DNA of 64,000 nt, from assembly GCA_024699855.1 (NCBI GenBank), contig JAMPIQ010000002.1, positions 13,764,001 through 13,828,000 on the forward strand, given 5' to 3'. The DNA comes from Aphelenchoides besseyi. Taxonomy: Eukaryota > Nematoda > Chromadorea > Rhabditida > Aphelenchoididae. Positions within the stretch are counted from its first letter, which is position 1. Every line of letters begins with the position of its first letter. The notes below the pieces were generated by a model that was not told the DNA's origin, ran no database searches, and saw only the letters and a program-made list of their open reading frames with translations. Both the position numbers and the translations under genes were made by a program. Below are positions 35,601-47,714 of the stretch, piece after piece.

Positions 35601-38600
35601 GCGATTTCGACGCCGCGGTTTCACAGATGTTTTTGCGACGTTTGAAAAATTTGCGTCCGCGCGTTGTAACATTTTCGCGAATAAAAATTTGGACCAAAAA
35701 TCGGCTACCGAATCAGATTTGGTCCGAGAAGCGTCGTCATTATGATGATGATGATGTAAAGCCGTGGTCATTTTTAAGGACGTCTCGGGCGTGAAAGGTC
35801 AATTGGGTTTCGCGCAGAAGCCACTTTTTACGCGCACTCAACGTACCCGATGGTCGTACGGCAACCAGCGTTTTATGAGTTTTTTTTCTCCTCAATGGTT
35901 CAGAAATCCGCCCCAAAAGTTGTCGGGAATAAACTCTCCGACGGTTCGACTTTCGCACAACTCATCGATGGTTTTCATTGAGAAATCACTCGACCCACCG
36001 CACTCACCTACATTTTCATCAGTTTTGACATTATTTTCGTGATGACCAGGATTTCTGCTCAAAAAAATTGTCTTCGCATTTTCCACTTTGCCGCCACCTT
36101 TCAAACCGTTCCGCAACATCAGGGTCCCCCCCTCTTCTCTGACTCGGGTGTGCTTTGTTCCACGCGGTTCGATGGCCGTTTGAGAAGTAATACACGGAGC
36201 ATATTCCGGATCTTCAACGATGGGTTTTTGTTGTAATCCGCGCCTTTCGTTCACTCTCTCCGTTGGCTGATGAGCAATCCAATCAGACGGCCGACGATCG
36301 GAAACGTCTATTGCGATCGATTTCATCCGCGCGCTTTCGTACGTTCACGGTTTTTTTGGGTTGGTTACCATTTAGGGGAGGAAGTGGACGGTATTTGCGC
36401 GCATTTCACCGTACTTTTCAGGCGACACATTTCGTTTTGACCAATGCGCGAAACTGAAAAAGTGTCGGCGCTTTCGCTCAACTTTCGATTCAAACCGTTT
36501 TTGCGGTCTGAGATCTTGAAAAAAATCTTGATTGCCGTTTTTGCACGTCGAAGTCCGGCTTCTCGACCGTTCCACTTGATTTGCTTTCACTCGTGTGAGC
36601 ACTTCGTTCGTTCTTCAAAAATCATTCTCATTGTGAACAAGTTTCTTTCAAGTTGCACCGGGCATTCAAAAGGTTCTTCGACAGTGAGCTCAAATCCGGA
36701 CATCATGCGCTCTTCGACGTTTTGATTTTCTTCAGACGTGTGAAACTAACGCCCCAAAAAATGCGCACGCAAGTCATTTGGTCCGAAACCCGTTTCCACT
36801 TCGAAGTTCATTTCGAACATGGTAGCTGGTCATTTGCTGCTCCAATGAATACAAAAAAGGGAGTGAAAGCCCTTCGAACTTTCTGGATGATTAGAGCAGA
36901 TTTGGAGAGTACGTGTGTGATCTGTTTGATAGCTTTTGAGTACGGTAATGTAAAGGAAATTCGTTTGAATGTTCTTCAAGTTCCCATTTTGCACTCGTTT
37001 CAGTTGCATTCCACTCATCAGATATAAAGTTTATGGCAATCAAACCGCCGCTTTTTGCCGTCTCAATTTGAGATCGAGAGGTTTTTCTTGTGCTTATCGG
37101 GTTTTGCGGCAAACTTATCGTTAGCAATTCCTTAGAGATTTTGTTCTGTTGGAGGGTTTAGTTCGCTTATAAATCCGATTCATTTGTATGGCCACAATAA
37201 TCGGTTCAGAATACGGTTTTACTAGTACCAACCGAGTTCTACGTTTGTGTAATTAAAGATCCTCGGACATAAACGAACTCAATCAAAAGCGAAGATTATT
37301 TGACAGAAATTTTGATTCTGTTGACTATAAAAGGGCGTAAATATTGGGTGTAAAAAGTAGTCGAAGAGCGCCAAATGGCGAATGCTGATGGAGTCGTACA
37401 CTCGAAAACCGCCGATCCCAAAATCCCAACGGTTCGAGTTTGGTTGAGCGAGATTATAAGTTGGATTATAGTTCGTTTAGGGCGGGCGGGATTTTGGTTA
37501 CTTCGTTATCAGTAAACAAAATTGTCAAGAATCCCGTCAATTCGTCAGCATTTGAAGAAAAAAGCGGCAGTCAAATGTGTTGCAGGCGCGGCATAAGTGA
37601 GTAGTTCAAGTCGTTGGGAATTCAATTTTTCTGTTCGGTCGGTTTGTGACCGTAAGATTCGTAAAAAACGATTCACATTTTTTAACTTGTTGTTCTATCA
37701 AGTAATGGAAGAATGTCTCAGGCATCGCTGATTGACGTTGATGGACTCCACTGATGAATAGTTCCCCGGAGGCCGAACGCGACCTCTCGATTACCCAACT
37801 TCTGTATAAACACGAAGTGTCATAAAGCGGTTGTCTGAATGGCTATAAACACGTACTTTCGACGACCATCAGTTTGCTTTTATTTATGTTTCTCATCTTT
37901 CATTTGATCGCGTGTACGGTAAGAAACCTTGATCTTGGGTTAACACACGTTTTAATAAGCAAAACGATCTGTCTGAGAAAAAACAAGCGTTAGGTAGGCG
38001 GACGGTAGGCGACCAAAGCGGAATTCGATCGTCGTCGCTCGACGTTGAGCCACAAGTTGATCGTGTGATTGAAGGCAAAAAGGTGTGTGAATAGTAAAAC
38101 GGGATAAATTGCTTTGAGTGGACGCGAAGTCGAGCCGATGCACACATTCATTGTTACAACGTGTTGGGGGAATGGGATGTAAGTTATACGCGCGCTAACT
38201 GGTGGGTTAGAAGTGGATTAAATCGTTTTGCGAAATTTCTTTGAATCATCAGTTTCTTTGATTGGAAGTTTAAAAACAACCTTTTTGCAACCCAAGTTTC
38301 ACTAAAGACTTCGGGTGCCCGATTGATGATGAGTATTCGTACGGTCGTCTTTCAGTTCACAAGTCGTGCGGCAATTAATTGTCTTTGGCGAAATTGTACG
38401 CTCGCTAGTCGACGAAGCTGCCGCTTTGACTCGGCCGTCGCTGATTCCAACGTAAACGAGAAGGCCCTAAACTGGAGCGGGAAAAGAGGTCGGCTGATCA
38501 TGATTGCGGTCGCGTTACTCATTCGCGGTGGCCAAGTGCTGCTTCGGTTCGTTGGCCTTTTTAGTTTTGCGGTTCGGAGAGAAACACAAGGTCTTCTCGA

Positions 38601-40314
38601 TTGTTTAGAATTTTCTTCTTTGCGTGTCCTTCTCTCGACTTTCGCACTTCCGTTCGCGAATTTCTTTGATTCTCGATCTGTACAGTTAAACGATCAGATG
38701 CATTGGCTCTTGAGAATCTGACCGTCGTACACACTGCTGAGACTACCGTATAAAAAGTACAAGTGAGTTATAGCTTTAAACAGAACTTGATCGTTAATGT
38801 TTCTTCTTATCAGCTGTCAAATTTAGAAGTTGATTTTCGATTGACAGCAAACTCCAAAGACTCAAATTTGACTTGAAAATGTTTTGCAAAAAAAGTTCTT
38901 TTCAATCATTTGTAGATTGTGCCAAACAGGTATCTCCAATTGTTTCCAACATGACAAGAAGTATTTTGCAAGCAATCAAATTTGACTCAATGTACTTAAC
39001 TCAATGGTATTATCGTTTAGGTTAGGTCGGTTTGCTTATCAGTATCGGTCTCAATTTTTGCCCTTTACATAATTCCGTGACTCTCGACCAAAAAACCTTA
39101 AGAACCTGTCTTTTCCGTTCTCGAGTAATCACTCCACATTTACCAACTGTTTTAATCAATGGGCGGTTGTTTTCTACTTTTTCCGTCCCACTGCAACGAT
39201 CTCGACGATCAGGTCGCCGCTTGAGTACCTGCTCTGTTACAGTACTTACTCCAATTTCGCACGTTGTCAACCCGCTTTCCATTGGAAAGACCTAAACCGG
39301 ATGTAAAGTGCGTACGCACCGATGCGACGAAGATTTGGAGTTTCGTTCCGATTCGCGCGGTTAAATTCGGATCAAGTGGTTGAACGCGCGAATGGCGAGA
39401 AGGCAAAAACGGTGGCAAGTAGAAGAGGTGATCCGAGTTGAGCAAGTGCACACCGATCAAGTGTATGCAGAACATTTGAAGTTGACCGAAATCCCGTTGA
39501 ACCCTCAAATTGCATTAGGTTTTAAACACCACTGAACTTACGAACATCACACCACACAGTCCGTGAGTTCAGTTCGAGCAAAAATTGTCTAAAAGGTAAC
39601 TGATTGCTTTTTGTAGATTACATCTGTTAGTTCGTATTCATCGTGCAGTTTTTGGATTCCAACAATCGAAAGAGACTTTTCGTTCACTTAATAAATAGAC
39701 GTAAAGGTTCACGAAACTCTTTTAGCACTCGAGTACAAATTGTGGATTTGTTTACAACACTCGCGTTCAGGCCGAAGGGTGAAAAGTTTTGGGAGGGAGA
39801 AACGCGTCAACCAAAAACCATGGGCCTCAAATGAACGGAAAAGTCAGTTAGTCCCGAGGACCGCAATCGACCTCTGACGAGCCAACTACTGTTTATTTCA
39901 CTCAAAAGTTTACTCGGACACAATAATCGGAAGGCCCGAGTTTGTCCAAAAGTCTACTTCATCGCATCAAATCGTCTCTTCGTTTCCCAAATTTTTTCGT
40001 ATAGTCGAACGTTTACCGCGATTCATTTCCAAGTTATCAGTCGTTTCTCAGACTTCGTCATGAATTATTCCATCGGCGTGAGCGCGCGAAATTTTCACCT
40101 TCTCAATCAGAACACGATGATTTTTAATGACTTTCAGCTACCGCTGTACAGTCCATCTGATCAATAAGCGAGAAATTGTTGGCTGGGAAGTGCGACGATC
40201 ACTCCTCCACTTTCCCAGCAGCCAATTTACCGTTTGATACGGTAGGAGAAAAACGGAAATCGATTTCCAACTCATCGCCGATTTCAGTCACGTTAAAGCA
40301 TCAACTCATGCGCA
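29690..40314. other. Gene desert (10.6 kb) between Ral and the BED/hAT gene
   Basis: After the Ral 3' UTR I find no protein with recognisable domains, no matched splice sites in frame, and no tRNA. There is a short (ATG)n run at about 35742-35756. Frames of up to about 140 codons occur on both strands between 35 and 37 kb, but they overlap each other and look like chance openings. Regulatory content for the downstream BED gene is plausible but not shown. Confidence 0.4.
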
Positions 40315-43300
40315 ATGAGTCTTGCAGCGGCGTCAAATGGAGGTCCAGAAGCCAAGAAGTTTCGTTTCTCGTTACCCACTCAAGTTGGTTTCAATAACAA
40401 AATCGAATTAATCATCTGTTTTAGGTCGTTGTTAAACATCCGCTCTACGACATGAATCAGAATCAAGGTGAAAATGGTGGAGAGCAAAGCAGTAACACGA
40501 GCAAAACAACTGCAAATGGCAATTCGAATAGTCGTCTGCGAGGAGATGAAACACAAAATTCCGGTCCCAGTTCGCCATCCGTTTCACACAGTGACACAGA
40601 CGACATGCCAACCGGTGAAGTCAATAGCGAGAGCGTGACATTTAACCCAGAAATCAAAAACGAAACGTCTAGTCCCGTTCTTGCTGACAATTCAATCGAT
40701 GGATCCGGTGATGGAGCATTGTTTCGTGATTCGATTTCTGCCTTCATTGCGTCTGCTCTTTTTAAGGTAAGTTCACATGGATTACTATTATATTAAACAT
40801 TCTGATTAGAACATTCAACCGGAAGATCCTCAAGCCGCTTCCATCAGTTCTTCTCCAAAATTGCCAGCAACACAAACGTCGCATCATACGATTCACGCGC
40901 CAATTCCCGGTGCATTAGCTGTAGCCGCCTCTCCAGCTGCTCAGTTGTTTGGTGAAGACGATTGGTCTTGGCATCGAAATCCGGCGGCGGCCATTCGTTC
41001 CGGAGGTACCAACAAACAGACGCCCGTTTGGAAGTACTTTGTTTATAACAAAGCCGAAAATCTAAGCCGGTAATTGTTGTCTTAACATCACTGCTGATTT
41101 AAATGTTTAGCTGCATCATCGGAGACTGTACGTACATTCTGAAAGGACCGCATACGAGCACACTCGCTTGTCATCTGAAGAAACATCCGGCCGAATATGC
41201 GGAATTCCAACGATTGAAAGTAAGTGCCGAAGAAAATTTTCAGCGAATCTCTTTGAATTACATCACACAAATTAGATTTTACAGGTCGAATATACACGAG
41301 ATCGTAATGTTGGAACAGTGGGAACCTCAACGGGTGGACATCGAAATGGACGGGCGTCGAGTGCGGCATCGACCGGCTCGAGCAGCTCGTTGAATAGTCA
41401 AATTCCGACCACAACCAATGTTCATCATAGCGTTGCAACGATTTCTTCAGCTTCAACCGTCACTTCAAGCATCAATACTGAACGCGAAAGCGGTTCAAAT
41501 ACGCCAATGAGTATCAACTCATTTCTAAAGAAGCCGGTCGAACCGAACAGCGCACTGAATGGAATTTTTGCCAACAATTCGCTTTACTCTGTGGCTGCTC
41601 TTAGCGGATCAAGTCCGTTGAAATCGACAGCCCAACAGTCGCCTTCCAATACGCTCAAAAGTCCAACTGCGTCAATGAGGTTCGTTAACTTCGTTACGAA
41701 ACAATCCAATCACAATTTCAGCGAACTTTTGAGCAAACTCAATGCTCATTCAACAAATCCTCTGTTTTCCGGCTCATTCGCTAACTTCCCTCTCAATACC
41801 ACTGCATCGCCGTTCAATGCGTCTTCGTTACCTGCTTTGATTCACAGTAATTCAAACAATGGAAATGTGTCGAGCAATTCGAGCGGACTGCCTTCCAATG
41901 AGACGAAGCTGGGAAACACATTCATGAGCCAAAATGACATGTTGCAATGGAAGAATCTCATGTTAAAAAGCAAGTTCAATTTGCTGATTGCTTAGTAATC
42001 TTTAAAGTTTAGATGCCAATATTTTTGGTAATGAAGCAGCAAAGTCGAATCCTGTCAATACCCTTCAACCCGGTCGTAAATGGACACCACAAGATCGACG
42101 ACAACGAGAAATGGAAACGAAACTCGCACTCATGATGTGCAACTCACAAATCCCATTGAGCTCCATTTGCGATCCGTTCTTCCGCGACTTCATCGAAACT
42201 GCACAACCAAAATTCCAACTTCCGGCCGACGAGACTCCGATCGATCAAATGTTGAACGCAATGCACGGTTGTGTCATCAACAACATCAAACAAGCACTTG
42301 TTGGCGTGAACAAATTCACGCTTCTTTTGGACGTTGTACCAATCGGTGAAGATTTGAAGTTAAAATCGGCAGCAAAATCCGATGAAATCGAACATTGTGG
42401 TCCCAAAGTTCTCTGCGTTTCAATCGCTTATTATGCTCAAGCACAAAACAAAATCAAGGTGGTGTTTTTGGGTGTTCAAACAATTGACGAGTCGCAAACG
42501 GAAGTCGTTGAACATGTGTTTTCTTTGGTATCAACTGTGAGTTAGTGACAACTAACGTACGCTAAATTTCGAGTTTCTAGCTTTTCGACAATTACAACTT
42601 GCGAATGGAACAAGTCAATCGTACAATAGTAAATGGTTTCGAGAAGTTGAATGTGATTGAAGATTTGCGTCTATTTCCACGTCCACTCAGATCGTATCGC
42701 TATCGATTGCAAGAAGCGATGAACGAAATCGTCTATTCATCGGAACTTTACACTCACATTCGTTCGACGATTCTAACGATGATCAGCGAATTTTGTGCGG
42801 AACCCGAATCGATGTCACAACTCAGTCGTTTATCTGGTGGAGTTGTTGACTCAACGACCGAGCTCTCGCAAATGCCATTTGATCAGTTGGCTTGGACGCT
42901 GATTGAGTTGCGTGAATCATTTGTTGTTGTTTCTACTCAATTGGCAACACAAAATCGTATCACGCTTCTCGACGAAACTCAATGGTAACTGACAGAGATT
43001 AATAGCGTAGTGGTTAAGAGTCAAACTTACAGGACGATTTTGGAGGATCTGGTTCGCTTAGAACGTTTGTTTGCAACACACTTGGAAGTAGTTCAAGAAG
43101 GTGTTTATGCAACCATTGATCGAGTTGTACCGTCGATTATGCAATTGTTCATGTCTTTGAAAAAGGTAAAGTGTGATAGCCTATTGATATGAAGTTTTCT
43201 TTAGGATTTCGTTCAATTGGGCGATTTGCCGTCGAAACTCATCGCAGACATTCAACACAAATTGGCTTACATTCTCGACCCACAGAACGCCGACTTTGAT

Positions 43301-44178
43301 GCTGCTTTCATTCAGGCTACAGCTCTTAATCCACAGCTGGTTGTTTTATTGGATGAAACACACTTCAACGAAGCGAAGAGTCGTATTGAAAAAGCGGTAA
43401 GCAACAAGATAGTGTGAAGTCGAATGTTGTTGTTTTTAGTTGTCGGACAGAATTCGCAATACCGACGAGATTCAAAGTCGTCGGAACGAACTGAAAACCG
43501 GCGGTGTTGATGCTCTGTTAGCGCTCGTAGAACGCAAATCAAGCAATGCACTCTCATCCAAAAGTTCTCCCAACAACTCATCTTCGTTGAGTGAAAACGC
43601 GTGCAGTTCACCGAAATCCGAAACTGCCGTTACTTCCGCTTCTACGCTCTATCCCGATCTTGTTCACGCAGCAAATCAGCGTCGAAAACTGATCAAGGTA
43701 TCTCCGAGATTATCAGCACACATCTTCATTTCCTATGCTTTTAGGAACGTCAGCAAAATGGGAAAAGTCATTACGCCGAAGCCATGATTCAAGCGTATTT
43801 CGATGATGCACTTAACAATGTAAGTGAATTTTCAATGAACTTTATCAACAGAATTTTGCTTTTCAGAGTTCATCTTCAACACTTTTTGGAAACGGCACAA
43901 CTGTGGCATCTCAACCATTGACTTTTTGGCAGCTGAGTGCAATCAAATGTGCACAACTCAGCGAGCTGGCCATCGAGCTTCTATCCGTCCCATCTTCGAC
44001 GATACCTCCGGAGCAAATTCTCGGCTCTCAATTCGATGGTCAAGCGAGCGCCGTTACACGACATTACAAAGCGTCTCGTCGATCCTTCGGCTTCATTAGG
44101 TCGGCACGTCAACTGCGAACATTGGCACGTGACGCGATTATTCGCTTTAGTCGAGAGTTTTGGGGCAAAACGATTTGA
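40315..44178 (+). CDS. BED zinc-finger protein with hAT-transposase-derived C-terminus (ZBED-like)
   Basis: Thirteen exons: 40315-40383, 40425-40766, 40810-41069, 41111-41219, 41285-41679, 41722-41969, 42013-42536, 42581-42984, 43033-43165, 43205-43396, 43440-43697, 43745-43819, 43867-44178. They total 3321 nt, 1106 aa, in frame throughout. The BED finger (about 205-255) has W211, C225-x4-C230 and H245-x3-H249. A Ser/Asn/Thr-rich linker follows. The middle contains NSQIPLSSICDPFFRDFIET then FQLPADE, the conserved hAT/ZBED segment. The end (about 1019-1055) has PLTFWQLSA...LAIELLSVPSS, the hAT dimerisation region. Multi-exon structure and host-like splicing indicate a domesticated transposase acting as a transcription factor; C. 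elegans bed genes are candidates for orthology. The intron after 41969 uses a GC donor. An upstream ATTTCAG (40281-40287) may be the 5' acceptor. Confidence 0.85.
41970..42012 (+). other. GC-AG intron in the BED/hAT gene
   Basis: This 43-nt intron begins GCAAGT and ends GTTTAG. GCAAGT is the consensus form of the rare GC donor. The flanking frame (TTA AAA A|AT GCC AAT) is preserved only with this donor; the nearest GT (GTTCAA, four bases on) leads to an immediate stop. Confidence 0.75.
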
Positions 44179-45635
44179 TTCCTTCTCACTTTTTTGTTTT
44201 ATCTAATTAATATCGGTTTAATCTACTTCGGTTTGTACTCAAACCCGAGGTTCGTATGTTTATAATGTTAATTATAGTGTTTCCAGTCGACTAGTTCTTT
44301 TATAAGTCATTTAGTTGCAATATAGTTACTTTAACTTGCCAACTTCTTTCGTCCACCTCTTTGTTGTTTTGCCAATTCCCAAACACTTGAACGTTTTCCA
44401 CCGAGTCATCTGTTAGCCTGCTCGAATGGTCCTTTCAATCAACTTATTTATTTGCATCTATTGGCTCAACACTTAAATGAAGCAAATAACTCGTTTCTAT
44501 GCGATTTTCACGCATATCTTTGTGCATGTTATTCCTGATACCGACAACTAGTTCGCTTTTACTTTAAATCTATGATCTGAGTTCTTTTTTTTGTTAAAAA
44601 AATAACCCTCGTTCGTTGCTTTCAATTAAACTACTTGCAATAAGAAGTCTCGATAGTCCGGTTCTCGATTCCAACTGCAATCAAACTTCCCATTCAATGC
44701 AAATATGATGTTCGCATTTGAACTTACCGTTAGCTTCTGCATTTACGGTTTCAGATGTTTGTGTATAAGATTGATTGCTTTAGAGTTTGCTTTAAATTTC
44801 TTAGCCAAATCGAATTGTAATTTTCGAATAAACAAAAAATTCCAACACATTTCGTTACAATTCGAATTCACAGCTTTCGTTCTCAACTGAGATAGTCGGT
44901 AAAGCTTTTATTCGTGAACAAGTTCTAGAGAATAACCGTAATCCGAAGAAATTACGTAAACTAGTAGTCCTTAAACATTATTACGTAATTATTAGGTGAA
45001 TACGAACAATTGGAAAGCAAAATGAAAATATAGGCAGGCAGAAGAGATTTGATATTAAAGTAATTAACAGTTGGATTGAGACAAACACGAGCAGTGTGAT
45101 CGACGTATTGCAATAACCGGCTTTGAAAAGAAGTTTGGGATACAGGAGGCGAGAATGTCAACGACGAACAGATGAGCAGTAAAAGCGAAGATGGCGAAAC
45201 AAAAAGTATCGTCTACGCAATAGAAATCTGAAGCAATTGAAACTAAATCCCTCAATCGAATTGAGCAATCTAATTGTAGAGTCCATTTACAACATGCAAA
45301 CTGACTCTACGCGTTTTTGTCAAAGAATTCACTTGTGTGGAAGGAGAAGTCAACAAAAAACACTAATCGCAACATCTCGATAAAGTGGAAGGGAGTTCTA
45401 AATGAGAGGAAGGAAATTTGGCACCGTAGATTTGTACATGTCTTGCTAAAACCACCAAAATAGAGAAATACCGCGCTAAACTACTTGAAGTCGCTAGAAA
45501 AAATACACGTGTTACGAATTAAGTTTTGACAGTTGAAACCAAATCAACGATACCCGTTTGAAAGAATTGGTGATGGGAGAAAAGAAAAGCGAAATTTGGA
45601 AACAACTACAAAAATCGATTTGCTATTGCAGAGAA
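44179..45635. other. Convergent 3' regions of the BED/hAT and DUOXA genes
   Basis: A+T-rich sequence between two convergent stop codons. No coding frame is supported; presumably two 3' UTRs. Confidence 0.45.
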
Positions 45636-47714
45636 TTAAAAATGCGGATGAGCGAAGCGCTCCGCTGCAGCACCGGGTGATCGGCTATCATCGTCGTCTG
45701 TTAGATGACTATGGCCGATTGTGTCTGTTGACAATGTTCGTTGAATTCCTCCGGAAGTCGAAGACGAAAGTGTTGAGTTTGTAGACGATCGTAACGACGA
45801 ACTTGATTGAAATCCGGACGATCCACCTGTTCCCATACCACTCGTATTCGTTTTAGTACCGCTGTGTTTTGTCCGTGCAAGCAGTTTGTTTGGACGACTT
45901 CGAGCCAAATCTTTGCCCAAATGCTTTCCGTCAGCTGATTCCTCATTGGTCATGTAGGTCGATACTTCACTACATGAAGACGATGGTTGTGTCTCGTCCA
46001 ACGGCAAAACGAATTGGCGACCATAACGACAACGCGGTCCGACATTCACATCCAAATTCGAGCTCAAACATGTCGATAGACTGTACCAGCGAATGTATTG
46101 AAGGACAGTCAATACGGTGCCAAAGATAATGGAAATAAGACCTAAATAAACTATTGATTTCGATCAATATCGTTGAGGGCTACCGACCTGCCGCCAAACT
46201 CATGTAAAACGAAGAGCCATAGTAGAAGTTGAGATACGTAGTTTCCTGCGTTGAGCTCACGAATGGAATACTCGGTCCATTCGGTGCCAGGAAAATGTAA
46301 ACCAAATCACCGGCTATTGCAAACACCCCACAAATAACACCGATTTTGCCGTAGTGATGAGGCAAGAACGCCAAAAATACGCACTGCCACAACCAGGCTG
46401 CGAATGACGTCCTGAAATCAAGTCATAAATTACATAGCTCTTCTGTAATTTGCCTACCAAACCAATGTTGATGCGAAATGACCAGCATTACGATATTGTT
46501 TTCCCCATGCAAAAGCTCCTTGGCTTAAACTGAAGTATTCAAGTACTTTGAGCATTGGATACGGAAGACCATCGTAATAGGCCGATTCCAGCTCGGTTGC
46601 CATTGAACTAACACCATCCAAACTGAACTTTTCGTTGAAATACATTCCATTGTAGATCATCGCCTCATCGTCCACAGATCGAACGTCTGAAATAACAATC
46701 GTGTTGAAAATCTGTTGAAATAGCAAATCACTTCAGAAAACACTCAATTTAATGTTAATGAACGTACATTTCAGTGTGACGTTGATTGTCGTCAACCCAA
46801 CGCGAACACCGATTTTCGATTCGTGTCTGCTCGTCGAATGGGACTTGAACTGCGAGACAATCACCGCATCACCCACGCTCCAATAAGGCAGAACGATTGA
46901 TGCTGAAAACGTTCGAACATTAACGGTCTGTTCAGTAAGACAAATTAACGAGCAAGCAAATGGAATGTGATTTTCAAAAAGAATTCCCCGACAATGACCT
47001 TGACTTTTGACGCGACGTCCGCAAAAACCAAACTACCAAAAGATCGTCTGTTGACAGAAACCACTAATTCTGTTGACGTCGTTGCATCCTCAAAACACGC
47101 GACTTAACCCGTCCATTAAACAACTTCTCGGTGTAGACGGCAGTAACAATGTGAAAGTTCACGTGAGCGTAAACTGAGTCTCGACTTTTCGCGAACCAAA
47201 AGATCAAACGGCAAGTGCGCGTGTTAAATTCGAAGATGCCTTTCGATTATGGAGCTGCGGTTTCCTCGACGTTTTAAACTTCCCCCCGACCGGTTTGCGG
47301 CAAAAACATGTTGAACGTGAAAACTCGACAACAAAAAGAAACGGATAGAAATAATTGAAAACATTGAATTTGCAAACGGCAAAAACTAATGGTTAAACTT
47401 ACCTATGAGAAGAACTCCAACGCCTAATTGAACGGTGATTGTCGTAAAACTGATCAGACGTTTTTCTCTGAGTCCGGGAAAAACGACGAGAAATGAAAGG
47501 TAGGGCACAATGAAGGCCAAAAATACCATAATAGTCTGTAAAACAGCAATTAAACACGTTTCAAAGCCTCTCCAACATACCCGGACATTGATGCATGGAT
47601 TTGTAAGTGTGCCTGAAACGAACAAACAAATCACCTGAGATACGAAGAACACTCATTACCATAACTGGTAGGTGCAAAATCCTCGCGGAATGCACTGAAC
47701 CAGCCACCGTGCAT
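45636..47714 (-). CDS. doxa-1: Dual oxidase maturation factor (DUOXA)
   Basis: Minus strand, seven exons: 47714-47660, 47612-47581, 47535-47403, 46902-46768, 46686-46458, 46411-46188, 46141-45636; 437 aa in frame. DUOXA escorts dual oxidase out of the ER and stays in the complex that makes hydrogen peroxide, used in nematode cuticle cross-linking. Family matches: VGLTTINVTL (family: VGLEGINITL, with the N-glycosylation site), IYNGMYFNEKF (family: TIDYNEQF), GLPYPMLKVLEYFS, and YRNAGHFASTLVW (family: YHLAGHYASATLW). Five hydrophobic segments: one in exon 3 (TIMVFLAFIVPYLSFLVVFP), another at its end, and three in exons 6-7. The cytosolic tail (about 150 aa) is Ser/Thr-rich and longer than in vertebrates. 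The 500-nt third intron is much longer than the rest. Confidence 0.9.

Noticed and set aside
35742..35756. (ATG)n run giving a His tract on the opposite strand
   Set aside because: Simple-sequence repeat of about five units with no sign of function.
35892..36326. 144-codon minus-strand frame and overlapping plus-strand frames at 35-37 kb
   Set aside because: Several overlapping frames on both strands with no recognisable motif; composition is dominated by repeated CG- and TT-rich words. Most likely chance openings.
40463..40747. 94-codon minus-strand frame
   Set aside because: Antisense shadow of the second exon of the BED/hAT gene.
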